Both the position numbers and the translations under genes were made by a program. From Bradyrhizobium diazoefficiens USDA 110 (GTDB taxonomy: Bacteria; Pseudomonadota; Alphaproteobacteria; Rhizobiales; Xanthobacteraceae), in NCBI RefSeq assembly GCF_000011365.1, contig NC_004463.1, positions 9,041,829-9,105,828 on the forward strand: a stretch of DNA of 64,000 nt, in the 5' to 3' direction. Below are positions 43,370-54,363 of the stretch, piece after piece. Position 1 is the stretch's first letter. Each line of letters starts with the position of its first letter. A model generated the notes under the pieces. It saw only the letters and a program-made list of their open reading frames with translations, was not told the origin of the DNA and did no database searches.

Positions 43370-46300
43370 ATGAATGACCATTCCCCGATCGCGGCCGACC
43401 CGGCCGCTCCGATCTCGCCTGTTCGCGCTCCCGAGGGCGCCAGTATCATCATCGCTGCCGCGAGTCATCTCCTTCCGCATCTCGAGCGTGGCCGACGCAT
43501 CGACGCCGCGCTTCTCCGCGCCGCAATGGAAGTGGCCTCCGGCGCATCCGATGCGACGGGCGCCTGGGACTGGAAGATGGCCTATGACACTTGTGAGGTC
43601 GCCACCGTCCTGTTCTTACGCAAATACGGAAAGGCGCTCTTCCGCAAAGCTGATTCTGCGGCTTCACGACTTTCCGCTTTGGAAAAGATCGCAAGGCTTC
43701 TGCCGACCCACACGCGCCGCTCTGCCGAGAGCGAAATCTTCCAGCAATTCTCGACCCCGATTCCGCTCGGCCTGGCTGCGCTGACTGCGGCCGCCATTAC
43801 TGCGGCGGATCGCGTGCTGGAGCCGTCCGCCGGCACCGGGCTGCTCGCCATCCTCGCCGAGATTGCCGGCAGCGGGCTTGTGCTGAACGAACTGGCCAAG
43901 ACCCGGGCCGTGTTACTTTCTTCTCTCTTTCCGGCCGTTTCCGTCACGCGCTTCGACGCGGCCCAAATCGACGACCACCTCGATCCCACGGTGGTCCCGA
44001 GTTTCGTGCTGATGAACCCGCCGTTCTCGGCGATGGCAAACGTTTCGGGCCGGATGGCCGACACCGCGTACCGTCACATCGCCTCGGCCCTGGCGCGTCT
44101 CGCCGATGGCGGCCGGCTGGTCACGATATCAGGCGCAAACGTCTCACCCGAAGCCTCAGCCTGGCATGACGCCTTCGCCCGACTGCAGGAACGCGGCCGC
44201 GTGGTGTTCACTGCGGCGATCGCCGGCGCGGTCTATGCCAAGCACGGCACCACGATCGAGACGCGTCTCACCGTCATCGACAAAGTGCCTGCCGCGGATC
44301 CGAGCGCGTTCCCGGCGTCGCCGGGAATGGCGCCCGACGTTGCGACACTGCTCCGCTGGATCGGCGAACACGTTCCACCTCGTCTGAGCGTCGCATCGAC
44401 CGGTGTGCTTCCCGTGTCAGCCTCGCCGGCGCGTCGCACCGTGCGCGGCTATCTCGCGAGCGCCGCTGCACAGCCGGTTAAGGCGTCGGTCGCCGATCCC
44501 GAAGCCGTCGACCTCGCTTATGAGGCGACAGATTGGGCGCCGCCCGAGGGCGCGCGCCTCAGCGACGCCATCTACGAAGAATACCGGCTCCAATCGATCC
44601 GGATCCACGGTGCGCAGGCGCATCCGACCAAGCTGGTGCAGTCGGCCGCGATGGCCTCGGTCGCGCCGCCGAAGCCGAGCTATCGGCCACGGCTGCCGGC
44701 AAACCTCGTCAGCGATGGCATTCTGTCCGACGCCCAGCTTGAGACGGTCATCTATGCTGGCGAGGCGCATGGTAACTATCTCGCTGGCGCCTGGACGGTA
44801 GACGAGACCTTCGACCTCGTCGCGGCCGCCCGCGACGACGCACCGAACGCCGTCCGCTTCCGTCGCGGCTTCATGCTCGGTGACGGGACCGGCGCCGGCA
44901 AGGGTCGCCAGTCCGCCGGCATCATTCTCGACAACTGGCTCCAGGGCCGGTGCAAGGCGGTCTGGATCTCTAAGTCCGACAAGCTGCTCGAGGACGCGCA
45001 GCGCGACTGGTCGGCGCTCGGCATGGAGCGTCTGTTGGTCACGCCGCTCTCGCGCTTCCCTCAAGGGTACGACATCCGGTTGGCCGAGGGCGTCCTATTT
45101 TTAACCTACGCTGCGGTCCGACGACCGCGGCGAGAAGCTTTCGCGCGTCCGGCAGATTGTTCAATGGTTGGGCTCCGACTTCGACGGCGTCATCATTTTC
45201 GACGAGAGCCATGCCATGCAGAATGCCGGTGGCGGCAAGGGCGAGCGGGGCGATGTCGCGCCCTCGCAGCAGGGGCGTGCAGGCTTGCGTCTTCAGCATG
45301 CGCTGCCCAATGCCCGCGTCGTCTATGTCTCGGCGACCGGCGCCACCACCGTCCACAATCTCGCCTACGCCCAGCGCCTCGGGCTGTGGGGCGGCGAGGA
45401 TTTTCCGTTCGCCACCCGCGCCGAGTTCGTCGAGGCGATCGAGGAGGGCGGGGTCGCTGCGATGGAGGTGCTCTCTCGCGATCTTCGTTCGCTCGGTCTC
45501 TACACCGCCCGCTCGCTTTCCTACGACGGCGTCGAGTATGAACTGGTCGAGCACCAGCTCTCCGACGAGCAGCGCCGGATCTATGATGCCTACGCCGCTG
45601 CCTTCAGCGTCATCCACAATCACCTCGACGCGGCAATGGAGGCCGCCAACATTACCGGTGAGAACGGCACGCTCAACCGCCAGGCGAAGTCGGCCGCGCG
45701 CTCGGCCTTCGAATCGGCCAAGCAGCGATTCTTCGGTCATCTGCTCACCAGCATGAAGACGCCGACCCTGGTCCGCTCCATCGAGCGGGACTTGGCCGAG
45801 GGCCATGCCGCGGTGATCCAGATCGTATCGACCGGCGAGGCGCTGATGGAGCGTCGGCTCGCCGAGATTCCACCTGAGGAATGGAACGACGTGCGCGTGG
45901 ACATCACGCCCCGCGAATACGTGCTGGATTACCTCGCCCATTCCTTCCCGGTGCAGGCCTATGAGCCCTTCACCGACACCGAGGGCAATCTCTCGTCGCG
46001 GCCCGTCTTCCGCGACGGCCAGCCGGTCGAGAGCCGCGAGGCCGTCGCCCGCCGCAATGAGCTGATCGAGCGGCTCGCGTCGCTTCCGCCTGTTCCCGGC
46101 GCGCTCGACCAGATCGTGCAGCGCTTCGGCACGGACCTCGTGGCGGAAGTGACCGGCCGTTCGCGGCGCGTGGTGCGCAGATGTGACCGCCTTACCGTCG
46201 AGAACCGTGCAGCTTCCGCCAATCTCGCAGAGACCGCCGCCTTCATGGATGACCTGAAGCGCGTGCGTGTCTTCTCGGAGGCTGGCGGCACAGGCCGCAG

Positions 46301-47696
46301 CTACCATGCCGAACTCTCGGCGCGGAATCGCCGGCTTCGGGTCCATTATTTGCTCGAGCCGGGCTGGAAGGCCGATGCCGCGATCCAGGGTCTCGGCCGA
46401 ACGAACCGCACCAACCAGGCGCAGCCGCCTCTATTCCGCCCCATTGCGACCGACGTGAAGGCGGAAAAGCGCTTCCTCTCGACCATCGCGCGCCGGCTCG
46501 ACACGCTGGGTGCCATCACGCGCGGCCAGCGCCAGACCGGCGGCCAAGGCCTGTTTCGGCCTGAGGACAATCTCGAGAGCCACTACGCCCGCGATGCGCT
46601 GCGCCAGCTCTACCTGCTGCTCGTGCGCGGCAAGGTCGAAGGCTGCTCGCTCGAGATGTTCGAGGACGCCACGGGCCTGAAGCTCGTCGACGAAAACGGC
46701 ATCAAGGACGAGCTACCGCCGATCACGACGTTCCTGAACCGGCTGCTCGCGCTCACGATAGGCCTGCAAGCTTTGCTGTTCACGGCCTTCGAGCAATTGC
46801 TGAACGCCAAGGTCGAAGGCGCCATTGCTAGCGGCGTCTACGACATTGGCCTGGAGACGCTACAGGCCGACAGCTTCGTCGTCACCGGTCGGCATCCGAT
46901 CTACACGCACCCTGCGACCGGCGCGGAAACCCGGCTGCTCACGATCACCGAACGCCGGCGCAACCGTCCCATGACGCTGGATCAAGCGCTCGATTATCTC
47001 GCCGATGCTCGGGCGGTGCTGCTGGTCAACGAGCGCTCGGGTCGCGCCGCGGTGCAGATTCCGGCGCCGAGCTTCATGCTCGATGACGGCGAGATCGAAA
47101 GTCGGGTGCGGCTGATTCGTCCGATGGAGCACCATCATGCTTCGATGAAGATGATGGACGAGAGCCACTGGCAGCCTACGGATCGCGAGACATTCGCCGC
47201 GGCATGGAACGGCGAAGTCGTCGACGTTCCCGAGTTCGCTGAGAGCACGCTCCACATCGTCGCAGGTCTGCTGCTGCCGATCTGGAAGCGGTTGCCGAAC
47301 GAGTCGACGCGCGTCTATCGGCTCCAGACCGATGCTGGCGAGCGCATCATCGGTCGCAGGGTCTCGCCAGCTTGGGCCGCGAGCGCTTGCATGACCGCGA
47401 CCTGCAGCTTGACCCCGAACGAAGCCTTCTCGGCGCTGATGGAGGGGCGCACCGTCCTTGAGCTCGCCGAGGATCTGCAGCTCCGTCGTGTCCGCGTGAT
47501 GGGCGCCCATCGCTTCGAACTGTCCGGCTTTACAGATGTGATGCGTGACCGGTTGCGCGCATACGGCCTCTTCAGCGAAATCATCTCGTGGAAGCTGCGC
47601 ATGTTCGTGCCATCAGATGCGACCGGCGCCGCCGTGTTGGCAAAGGTGCTCGACCACTATCCGATCGTGCGCATCGGCGAGCGGGAGGCCGCCTGA
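43370..47696 (+). pseudogene. Strawberry-notch-like methylase/helicase, frameshifted
   Basis: A giant (about 1440 residues when joined) protein of plasmid/ICE backbones. The N-terminal part is an N6-adenine methyltransferase-like domain: EPSAGTG (151-157, SAM binding) and NPPF (216-219, catalytic). After a linker comes a strawberry-notch-type superfamily 2 ATPase: FMLGDGTGAGKGRQSAGII (Walker A), VWISKSDKLLEDAQRDW, then IIFDESHAMQNAGGG (Walker B/DExH) and a C-terminal helicase domain with IQGLGRTNRTNQAQPPLFRP. Near 45110 the frame slips: expected LTYATLRSDDRGEKLSRVRQ is read only after a one-base change. The protein may remodel or methylate DNA during transfer or defence. If the slip is an assembly error the gene is intact. 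Confidence 0.87.
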
Positions 47697-48763
47697 TGGC
47701 CCGCGACAACGCCTCCGAACTGGCCCGCCGTCTTGCGCGTGACGCCGAGGCCGTGTGCCGCCATTACCTGTCCAACGGGCGGCGCCAGGGCCGATATTGG
47801 ACGGTGGGCGACGTCCGCAATACGCCCGGCCGGTCGATGTTCGTCCGGCTCAGCGGACCGGAATCCGGACCCGGCGCCGCTGGGCATTGGCGAGATGCTG
47901 CCTCGGCCGAGCATGGCGATCTCCTCGACGTGATCCGCGAGAGCTGCTGTTTCACGAACTTTCGCGACGTCGCCAATGAGGCACGACGCTTTCTGAGCCT
48001 GCCGCGTCCAGAACCGGAGCCTGCGCCAAATCGCCTCCGGTCGAGAACGTCGCCCGCGCCCCTCGGATCGCCAGAGGCGGCGCGGCGGCTCTTCGGCGTG
48101 TCTCAGTCGATCGCAGGCACACTCGTAGAAGCGTATCTCCGCAATCGCGGCATTACGGCTTTGCACGAAACCGGAAGTCTGCGCTTTCACCCACGTTGCT
48201 ACTACAGGCCCGACGACCACAGCGCGACCGAGACCTGGCCGGCGATGATCGCCGCCGTCACCGATCTCCGCGGCCACCTGACCGGCGCGCATCGCACCTG
48301 GCTTGACCCCGGAGGCTTCAGCGAGACGACGCTCGGCAAGGCGCTGATCGACACGCCGAAACGGGCGATGGGCGACCTGCTTGGTCACGCCGTTCGATTT
48401 GGCCTAGCGGGTGAGGTCATGGCGGCCGGCGAGGGCATCGAGACGATGCTGTCGCTCCGCAGCGTGCTGCCGACCATGCCGATGGTCGCGGCCCTATCGG
48501 CGGCGCATCTCTCAGCCATCCTTCTCCCGGACACGCTCCGCCGGCTCTACATCGCCCGCGATGACGATCCTGCCGGTGACGGCGCCATGGCGACCTTGAT
48601 CGATCGGGCGCAGGAGGCCGGGATCGAGGCGATCGTGATCTCGCCACGGCTTGGCGACTTCAACGAGGATCTTCGTCTGCTCGGATTTGACGCCCTTCGG
48701 GCCGCGAGCCGCGTGCAGATCGCGGCGCAGGACGTCGCGCGCTTTATCGAGCTGGCGGCATAG
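47696..48763 (+). CDS. DUF7146/Toprim-domain protein
   Basis: A 355-residue protein that starts at the ATG overlapping the helicase stop (TGATGG). The N-terminal DUF7146-type domain reads HYLSNGRRQGRYWTVGDVRN, GHWRDAASAEHGDLLDVIRE; the C-terminal Toprim domain has AAGEGIETMLSLR (catalytic Glu) and LYIARDDDPAGDGA (the DxD pair). The primase-like fold suggests a role in plasmid or ICE DNA processing together with the helicase upstream. It ends intact. Confidence 0.88.
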   Translation: MARDNASELARRLARDAEAVCRHYLSNGRRQGRYWTVGDVRNTPGRSMFVRLSGPESGPGAAGHWRDAASAEHGDLLDVIRESCCFTNFRDVANEARRFLSLPRPEPEPAPNRLRSRTSPAPLGSPEAARRLFGVSQSIAGTLVEAYLRNRGITALHETGSLRFHPRCYYRPDDHSATETWPAMIAAVTDLRGHLTGAHRTWLDPGGFSETTLGKALIDTPKRAMGDLLGHAVRFGLAGEVMAAGEGIETMLSLRSVLPTMPMVAALSAAHLSAILLPDTLRRLYIARDDDPAGDGAMATLIDRAQEAGIEAIVISPRLGDFNEDLRLLGFDALRAASRVQIAAQDVARFIELAA

Positions 48764-49124
48764 CCGGAACGGGGATGAGGTGCGACGCAGCCGCTTCGTT
48801 ATCGCGAGGCCGGTGGTCCTGCTTCCCCTCGGCGCCGGAGAGGACCGCCCCACGGCCTTCCGAGAGGGCGATCGGGCGGCAAGCGGCCCGGACCGGCAAC
48901 CTCGTGGACCGACTATTTTCCGTCGGCGGCAGAGCCGCCTTTACATCGCGAGGCAAAATAGTCGGCCCCCTTCGTTCCTCCGCTAACGCTCCGGCCCTCC
49001 GCTGCGCTGCGGGTGCAAGTCCGTTCCGCCCGCCGCTTTCGTCGCCATGAAGATCCTATGAGTGGCGACGGCGGTCCGTTTCGATACGATCGGCATTGCC
49101 AATCGTCGAAAAGGGAGCGATCAG
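48764..49124. other. Backbone non-coding region up to IS110
   Basis: About 360 bases without a gene. In rhizobial backbones this position holds a conserved spacer; the string CTCCGGCCCTCCGCTGCGC (near 48990) recurs in altered form near 50480 on the other side of the IS110 element, which suggests that the spacer was split or duplicated by it. Confidence 0.4.
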
Positions 49125-50027
49125 ATGAAATTAAATGGAGATGCTAACAAGACGACGAACAAAGTACTGAACGCAATCTTCGTCTCTGTCGAATTGAGCC
49201 GGAAGACTTGGCTCGTCACATCGCTGGTGCCGGGAACGGGGGAGAAGCTGTCACGTCACACAGTGATGGGTGGTGACATTGCGGGGCTTTTGGAACGTCT
49301 CGCCCGACTGAAGCAGAAGGCATTGGACAGAACCGACCAATCCTATCCCATCATCGTCATTCAAGAAGCTGGACTCGACGGCTTTTGGGTCCATCGGGTT
49401 CTGCAGGCCCAAGGGCACGAGAGCCATATTGTTGACGCCGCCTCGATCGCAGTTTCGCGGCGTCGTCGCCGGATCAAGACAGACCGGCTGGATGGAGAGA
49501 CCCTCATCCGAGCCTTGCTGGCCTTTGAGCGAGGCGAGCCGCGTGTTTGCTCGATGCTGCGTGTGCCCTCGCCCGACGACGAGGACCGTCGCCGCATAAC
49601 ACGCGAACGCATGGTGCTGATGCAGGAGCGAATCCAGCATAGCAACCGAATCAAGGGCCTTCTCTTCTCGCAGGGCGTCACCGATTACGATCCACTCCGG
49701 CGTGGTCGGCGCGAGCGGTTCGAGGCTGTGCGAACCGGTGATGGACGAGATCTCCCGCAGCATATGAAGCGCCAGTTCGACCGGGATCAAGGAATCGGAA
49801 AGTCCGGAAACACGCGCCTGCGCTCCACACTGCTGGAGATGGCTTGGCTTTGGTTGCGTCATCAGCCCGGCTCGGCGCTCAGCCGATGGTTCAACGAGCG
49901 TGTCGCCCAGAATGGCGGCCGCTTCAAGAAAGTCATGATCACGGCATTGGCGCGCAAGCTCATCGTGGCTCTGTGGAAATACGTTAGCGCCGGAGTTGTG
50001 ATCGAAGGCGCCATCGTTCGGCCATGA
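49125..50027 (+). pseudogene. IS110-family transposase with internal deletion
   Basis: N-terminal DEDD transposase part: AIFVSVELSRKTWLVTSLVP, IVIQEAGLDGFWVHRVLQAQ, HIVDAASIAVSRRRRRIKTD. The C-terminal Transposase_20 part resumes at IGKSGNTRLRSTLLEMAWLW and RWFNERVAQNGGRFKKVMIT. About 80-90 residues, including the helix-hairpin-helix with PGVG, are missing in the middle (around 49750-49790). The frame stays open by chance. 302 aa against about 390 expected. Confidence 0.8.
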
Positions 50028-50576
50028 CAACATCGCTTCCCAGTTCGGTCCGGGCCTAATCAGCTCGCCCGGAACCAGGGTGGACGACCGGATCGCGGCT
50101 TGGCTCGCACGCCGTCACGAAGAATGGTCTCGTCCTCTTGAGCCTTTGCCGCCGTAGGCGGGATTTTGGTGCGGCCGCATGCGCGGCGACCGGATGTGAG
50201 GTTGATACGTGCATTGGCGCGGATCAGCAGATCGGCTCAGACCTTGGGTTCGAGAGCGGGAAGCAGGCCGGTAAGGGGCAGCGCCGACGATATCGAGGTG
50301 CGCCCAATGCCAGCGTCGTTCTCGGCAGACTTGCCGACGAAGCCACCGTGCGGCCTCTCTCTTGGCTGGTCTGGCGCTGTCCGGCCTATGCCAGCAACGG
50401 CTTCGCCGACCTTCTTCCCCGGCGTGTGCCACGCCTTCCTCGCGAGACAAGAAGCTCGGCTATCGCCGTCCTCCGCTGTGCTGCGGCCCTCCGGGTGCAA
50501 GCCGGCCGTCCATCGCCTCTCGACCGCCATCGAGACCGCATCGGGTGGCTTCGAGGAACAGTCAGGAGAAACGAAA

Positions 50577-50657
50577 ATGGCTCAGATCGGTACGTTCAAT
50601 CACGGCGAAGATGGCTCCTACACCGGCACCAAGCGTCCGATTTGTACTCCACAATAA
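50577..50657 (+). pseudogene. DUF736 N-terminal fragment
   Basis: ATG after GTCAGGAGAAACGAAA (good ribosome-binding site). The first 17 residues, MAQIGTFNHGEDGSYTG, are the classic start of DUF736 proteins; then the frame leaves the family (KRPICTPQ) and stops. DUF736 genes usually sit between the Toprim and DUF2493 genes, exactly here, so this is the native copy cut short by a deletion. Confidence 0.8.
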
Positions 50658-50750
50658 TCTCGAGTTCACCACCGCTCATTCTTGCCTTGACCAAACAACT
50701 CTCATGTGAGGCCGCGATGGGCGCGGTCGATCCGACCAGGGAAAGCCGCA

Positions 50751-51680
50751 ATGACCACCGACCACGACGACGATCTCGAGCCGCACCAAAGCTCATCCCC
50801 AACCGACCAAGTGCTCCAGGAACTCCAGCTCTTTGGCTACCGTCCCTTCCACGATGAGCCCGATCCCCGGCGGCTCCCTGAAGCGCGAGTCCTCGCCGGC
50901 AGCATCGTCGACATCTTCGATGCCCTCGTGGTGGAGCTGTCCGATACCCGTCTTGAGCCCGACCTCGAGGACCTGCTCTGGTCGACGGTGAACGTCTTCC
51001 ACCGCGCCAGCGACAGGATCGAACGAGAGCTCGACGGCAATGAACTGGCCCAGCAGCGCTCCCAGCGCGAACAGGACGGCAGCGAGGTGAAATCCGTCGA
51101 ATTGGAGCGCCTGACGGCGGAAGGTCAAACACTGATCGAGCGACGCAACGCCTTCGAGCTGATGCGCGACCAGGCCGCCGACGAGTTCGAACGCCACACC
51201 CATTCCGTCTGGCGGCCGCGCAACGGGTCGAGGGTCAACCACCGCAATCTGACCTCCGCGATGATCGACAGCCGCGACTTCCTGGTCGCGAAGAAGCGCG
51301 CCGACAATCAGGTGCTCATGCCGCCCGGACCGAAAGTCGCGCTGACCGGTGGTCTCGACTTCAACGATCACCGGTTGATCTGGGCCAAGCTGGACCAGGT
51401 GCACGCCAAGCATGCGGACATGGTGTTGCTGCACGGCGGATCCCCCAAGGGCGCCGAGTTGATCGCCGCCAAGTGGGCCGGCAATCGCAAGGTTCCGCAG
51501 ATCGCCTTCAAGCCCGACTGGACGAAGCATGCCAAGGCCGCGCCGTTCAAGCGCAACGATGCGATGCTGGAGACGCTACCCATCGGCGTGATTCACTTCC
51601 CCGGTACCGGTATCCAGGACAATCTGGCCGACAAGGCGAAGAAGCTCGGCATCCCGGTCTGGAGGTTTGGCGGCGCGTAA
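50751..51680 (+). CDS. DUF2493 protein (Rossmann-like, nucleotide-binding type)
   Basis: A 309-residue backbone protein. From the ATG at 50751: MTTDHDDDLEPHQSSSPTDQ, LQELQLFGYRPFHDEPDPRR. A helical N-terminal region is followed by the DUF2493 domain: KVALTGGLDFNDHRLIWAKL, MVLLHGGSPKGAELIAAKWA, IAFKPDWTKHAKAAPFKRND and VIHFPGTGIQDNLADKAKKL. GG-DFxD and HGGxxKGAExxAxxWA are the family's hallmark and resemble nucleotide-binding pockets of the DprA/MoCo superfamily. Function unknown; a fixed neighbour of the helicase/Toprim pair. Confidence 0.9.
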   Translation: MTTDHDDDLEPHQSSSPTDQVLQELQLFGYRPFHDEPDPRRLPEARVLAGSIVDIFDALVVELSDTRLEPDLEDLLWSTVNVFHRASDRIERELDGNELAQQRSQREQDGSEVKSVELERLTAEGQTLIERRNAFELMRDQAADEFERHTHSVWRPRNGSRVNHRNLTSAMIDSRDFLVAKKRADNQVLMPPGPKVALTGGLDFNDHRLIWAKLDQVHAKHADMVLLHGGSPKGAELIAAKWAGNRKVPQIAFKPDWTKHAKAAPFKRNDAMLETLPIGVIHFPGTGIQDNLADKAKKLGIPVWRFGGA

Positions 51681-51702
51681 GCGCTGCCGCAAACACTAAC
51701 GG

Positions 51703-52008
51703 CTAGAAGCCTGCGGCTCGCTCAATGCGGCTGATTGTGCGATTTGAGCTGCGGCCCCGACGCGTCGGCCGCAGCCTTGCACCGGGTTTGCTCGGATCTT
51801 CGTTCAGATCACAATTTCGAGCAAGGCCCCCACTCTCGTCCCCGCGCGCGGCCTTGATCACCTCTCCGACGTCGAGGGCGGTGTTGGTAATTGTCCATCC
51901 TTGCAGAGCGGAGGTCTGCCGTACCTCCTCATCGCTCGCGGCGAGGATTTCCTCGCTCAGCGCTCCGAGCAGGCGGGCCAGATCGAGACTGGGGTGCTAG
52001 CGTGTCAC
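51703..52008 (-). pseudogene. Sigma-factor partner gene with premature TAG
   Basis: GTG at 52008 overlaps the stop of the sigma-factor gene (GTGA), a typical coupled arrangement. The frame reads MTR, then TAG, then a good 97-codon protein: HPSLDLARLLGALSEEILAA, SDEEVRQTSALQGWTITNTA, LDVGEVIKAARGDESGGLAR. A single nonsense codon at position 4 kills it. I do not recognise the family; the position suggests an accessory of the sigma factor. Confidence 0.6.
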
Positions 52009-52481
52009 TTACTCCAGTTTTGTTGATGGCGCAGCAGGGTGCGCCGCATCCGCCGTCGCGTCGTGTCGTAGTCGAGCTCGGACATATCATGGACCTTGCA
52101 GATTTCTCTGGCCGTCAGGCCATCGGCCATGCCCGCAATGATCTTCAGCGCCCGGGGATCGGCTTCGAACAGCCGATAGACGTTGGCCAACTTCTGGGCG
52201 GCGGCCAGGATCCGCTCCGGATCGGGCTCCTCATCGGCCTCGTCACCGGGCCAGCTTCTCTGGTCCGGATCATCTCGGCTCACAAGCAGCCTTTGCTCGA
52301 GCCGCGCACGCCGCCAATGGTCGTTGCAGATACTGCGCATGACACCCGACAGAAACGCAAGAATGGGTACGTCTGGCGGCCAGGGGCGCGAGCCGTCGAG
52401 AACGCGTGCGATCGCCTTGTGGAGGATGTCGTTCCAGCCAACTCCTCCCGGCAGCATGCGTGTTTTTGTTGAGGCTCGCAC
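52005..52481 (-). CDS. RNA polymerase sigma factor (ECF-like), N-terminus short
   Basis: A 158-residue sigma-70-like protein. LPGGVGWNDILHKAIARVLD, VPILAFLSGVMRSICNDHWR is region 2 (the GxMRSIxxDHWR segment is typical); DPRALKIIAGMADGLTAREI and MSELDYDTTRRRMRRTLLRH form the region 4 helix-turn-helix. Normal members have about 20-30 more residues in front; here upstream sequence gives only LPAYDCSLEVVTI before a stop, so the gene is truncated or starts late (GTG at 52481). Targets unknown. Confidence 0.72.
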   Translation of the reverse strand: MRASTKTRMLPGGVGWNDILHKAIARVLDGSRPWPPDVPILAFLSGVMRSICNDHWRRARLEQRLLVSRDDPDQRSWPGDEADEEPDPERILAAAQKLANVYRLFEADPRALKIIAGMADGLTAREICKVHDMSELDYDTTRRRMRRTLLRHQQNWSK

Positions 52482-52739
52482 AATCGTGACGACCTCGAGG
52501 CTGCAGTCGTAGGCGGGAAGTCAGCTACCGTAAGAATCGCAATTCCTGAATAATATCAGGGCAAGCCTCACAAATCCGAGGCTCTCTTTTTGCCGCGGTA
52601 ATTGCCTATGGTGTTCGGAGACGGTGACCCCGATTGCGCTGCGGATCTGGCGCATCGATTTGTGGACGGCATCGAGGAAGGCTCGACTGGCGTTCTCCAT
52701 CAACGATCTGCGACCTGAACCGCGTGCGGCAGGGCCTTT

Positions 52740-53364
52740 GCCGCAGCTTCGCCATATCCCCCGCCGCGATCGCGATCGTGGGATGAGGGCGAGCCGGGCT
52801 TGGATCCGGCAGCAGGGTGACGATCCGGTGCCTTTCCAGGTTACAGATGATGCTGGCGTATCAGGTCGCGAGATCTTGAGTGGCGATCATCCACTGCTCG
52901 GCGTGATATCCCCGCTGCTGTTGATCCACAAGATCGACGACGAAGTCCGCGGACTGGCAAAACTGGACGAGACCGCACGCCGCCTGATGACGGTTCCTGG
53001 TGTCGGCGTGGTGACGGCCTTAAAGATCCGACATACGATTGATGACCCATCCCACCTTCGATCGGCATCAGCCGTCGGCGCTTATCTGGACCTTACACCG
53101 CGGCGCAGTCAGCCCGGCGCAACCATTGGCAAGATCTCTCGATGGGGTGGCCGGCTTCCCCGAACCTACTTGTTTGAAGCCGCGGCCGTCCTGCTTTATC
53201 GAACGAAGAAATGGTCCTCCCTCAACGCCTGGGGCATGAAGCTCGCAAAGCGGATCGGCATGAGGAAGGCAAAGGTCGCCATTGCGCGGAAGATCGCCAT
53301 AGTTCTTCACTGCATCTGGGTCAATGGCACATCGTTCGACTGGGGTCAGGCGAAGGAAGCCTGA
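52740..53364 (+). pseudogene. IS110-family transposase, C-terminal fragment
   Basis: Contains the Transposase_20 domain: [60 protein letters not shown] and [20 protein letters not shown]. The N-terminal RuvC-like catalytic domain is absent or scrambled (upstream of about 52920 the residues are not family-like). Different subgroup from the copy at 49125. No gene is visible between 53385 and 53777. Confidence 0.8.
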
Positions 53365-53777
53365 CCCGGTTTGTCAGCTCCTGGTACGGTCCGCCGAACT
53401 AGCGATGTCCCGCTGGGACGGTGCTTGTGACGACCTCGTTCATTCATTCGGCTGGTGGCGGCTCGACCGTACTCCGCTGCAGACGTTGAGGCGTCCGCCC
53501 CGGACCTCATCATGAGGTGCTGCGCGACCTCGGAAAGGACCATGATCTCAGCGATGGCATCCGCAGGTCCAGGGCGCGTGCAATGCTTGGCCGACGATCA
53601 TGTATCAGCTGCGCTCGCACCATCTCCACAACCCCGGCCAACGGCGCGAGCGCTACCGTCGTGCCGCAGGCGAATCCAGAAGGATTGCTTGACATTGAAC
53701 TGCAAATTAAAGGGCCGAATGATAGTATTGCGCTAGGAAGCCGTCGATAGCACTGGGGGCCGGCGCGCCTGCCAGCC

Positions 53778-54281
53778 TTACTTACCTGGCATAGAGAACT
53801 CGTCCCGACCGGTGAGCCGCTTCTCGTAAAAGATCACCGCATATCCGTCCAGTATCCCTTCTCTGCGGCGAACATAGCCAGTGCTCTCATAGAGTCTTTG
53901 AGCCCCTACCTGGATCGTTGTCGTGTCGAGCACGATCTGCTTGAATTCCAGCGCAACGGCTCGCGATTCCAACTCACGAAGAATCCGTCTTCCAAGCCCC
54001 CGTCGTTGAAAGGAGGGATGGACCCGCATGCGCTTCAATTCTACGACGTCATTGTCAAGCGGTTTCAAGCCACCCATGGCAGCGAAATCGGAACCGATAT
54101 GCGCAACCATGAAGTCGCCGCCTGACTTGATGTAGACCTCCCCGATATTCCGTAGATCATCGCCCCATGTCCCTTCCGGACTACATACACCAACATCCTG
54201 CGACGCGGTTGTATGCAGATGCCAGACATTATCGGTGTCCGCTGGCGCGAACCGACGAAAGATCACTTCGTCCTTAGACAT
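53778..54281 (-). CDS. GNAT-family N-acetyltransferase
   Basis: A 167-residue acetyl-CoA-dependent acetyltransferase. Core: VVELKRMRVHPSFQRRGLGR (motif A with the RRGLGR pyrophosphate loop), ALEFKQIVLDTTTIQVGAQR and LYESTGYVRR (motif B). Complete in length. The substrate is unknown. It lies 82 bases downstream of the PrnB-like gene on the same strand and may be the last gene of that operon, for example tailoring or detoxifying its amine product. Confidence 0.87.
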   Translation of the reverse strand: MSKDEVIFRRFAPADTDNVWHLHTTASQDVGVCSPEGTWGDDLRNIGEVYIKSGGDFMVAHIGSDFAAMGGLKPLDNDVVELKRMRVHPSFQRRGLGRRILRELESRAVALEFKQIVLDTTTIQVGAQRLYESTGYVRRREGILDGYAVIFYEKRLTGRDEFSMPGK

Positions 54282-54363
54282 CTATGATACTTTATCCTTT
54301 GGCATCGGACGCCGGTGCTCCGACACGATCCCGGGTTCTTCCGAGCAGATACTAATCCTCGGC

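Noticed and set aside
53510..53750. Short frames between the IS110 scrap and the GNAT gene
   Set aside because: Neither strand gives a protein-like sequence or a start with a ribosome-binding site.
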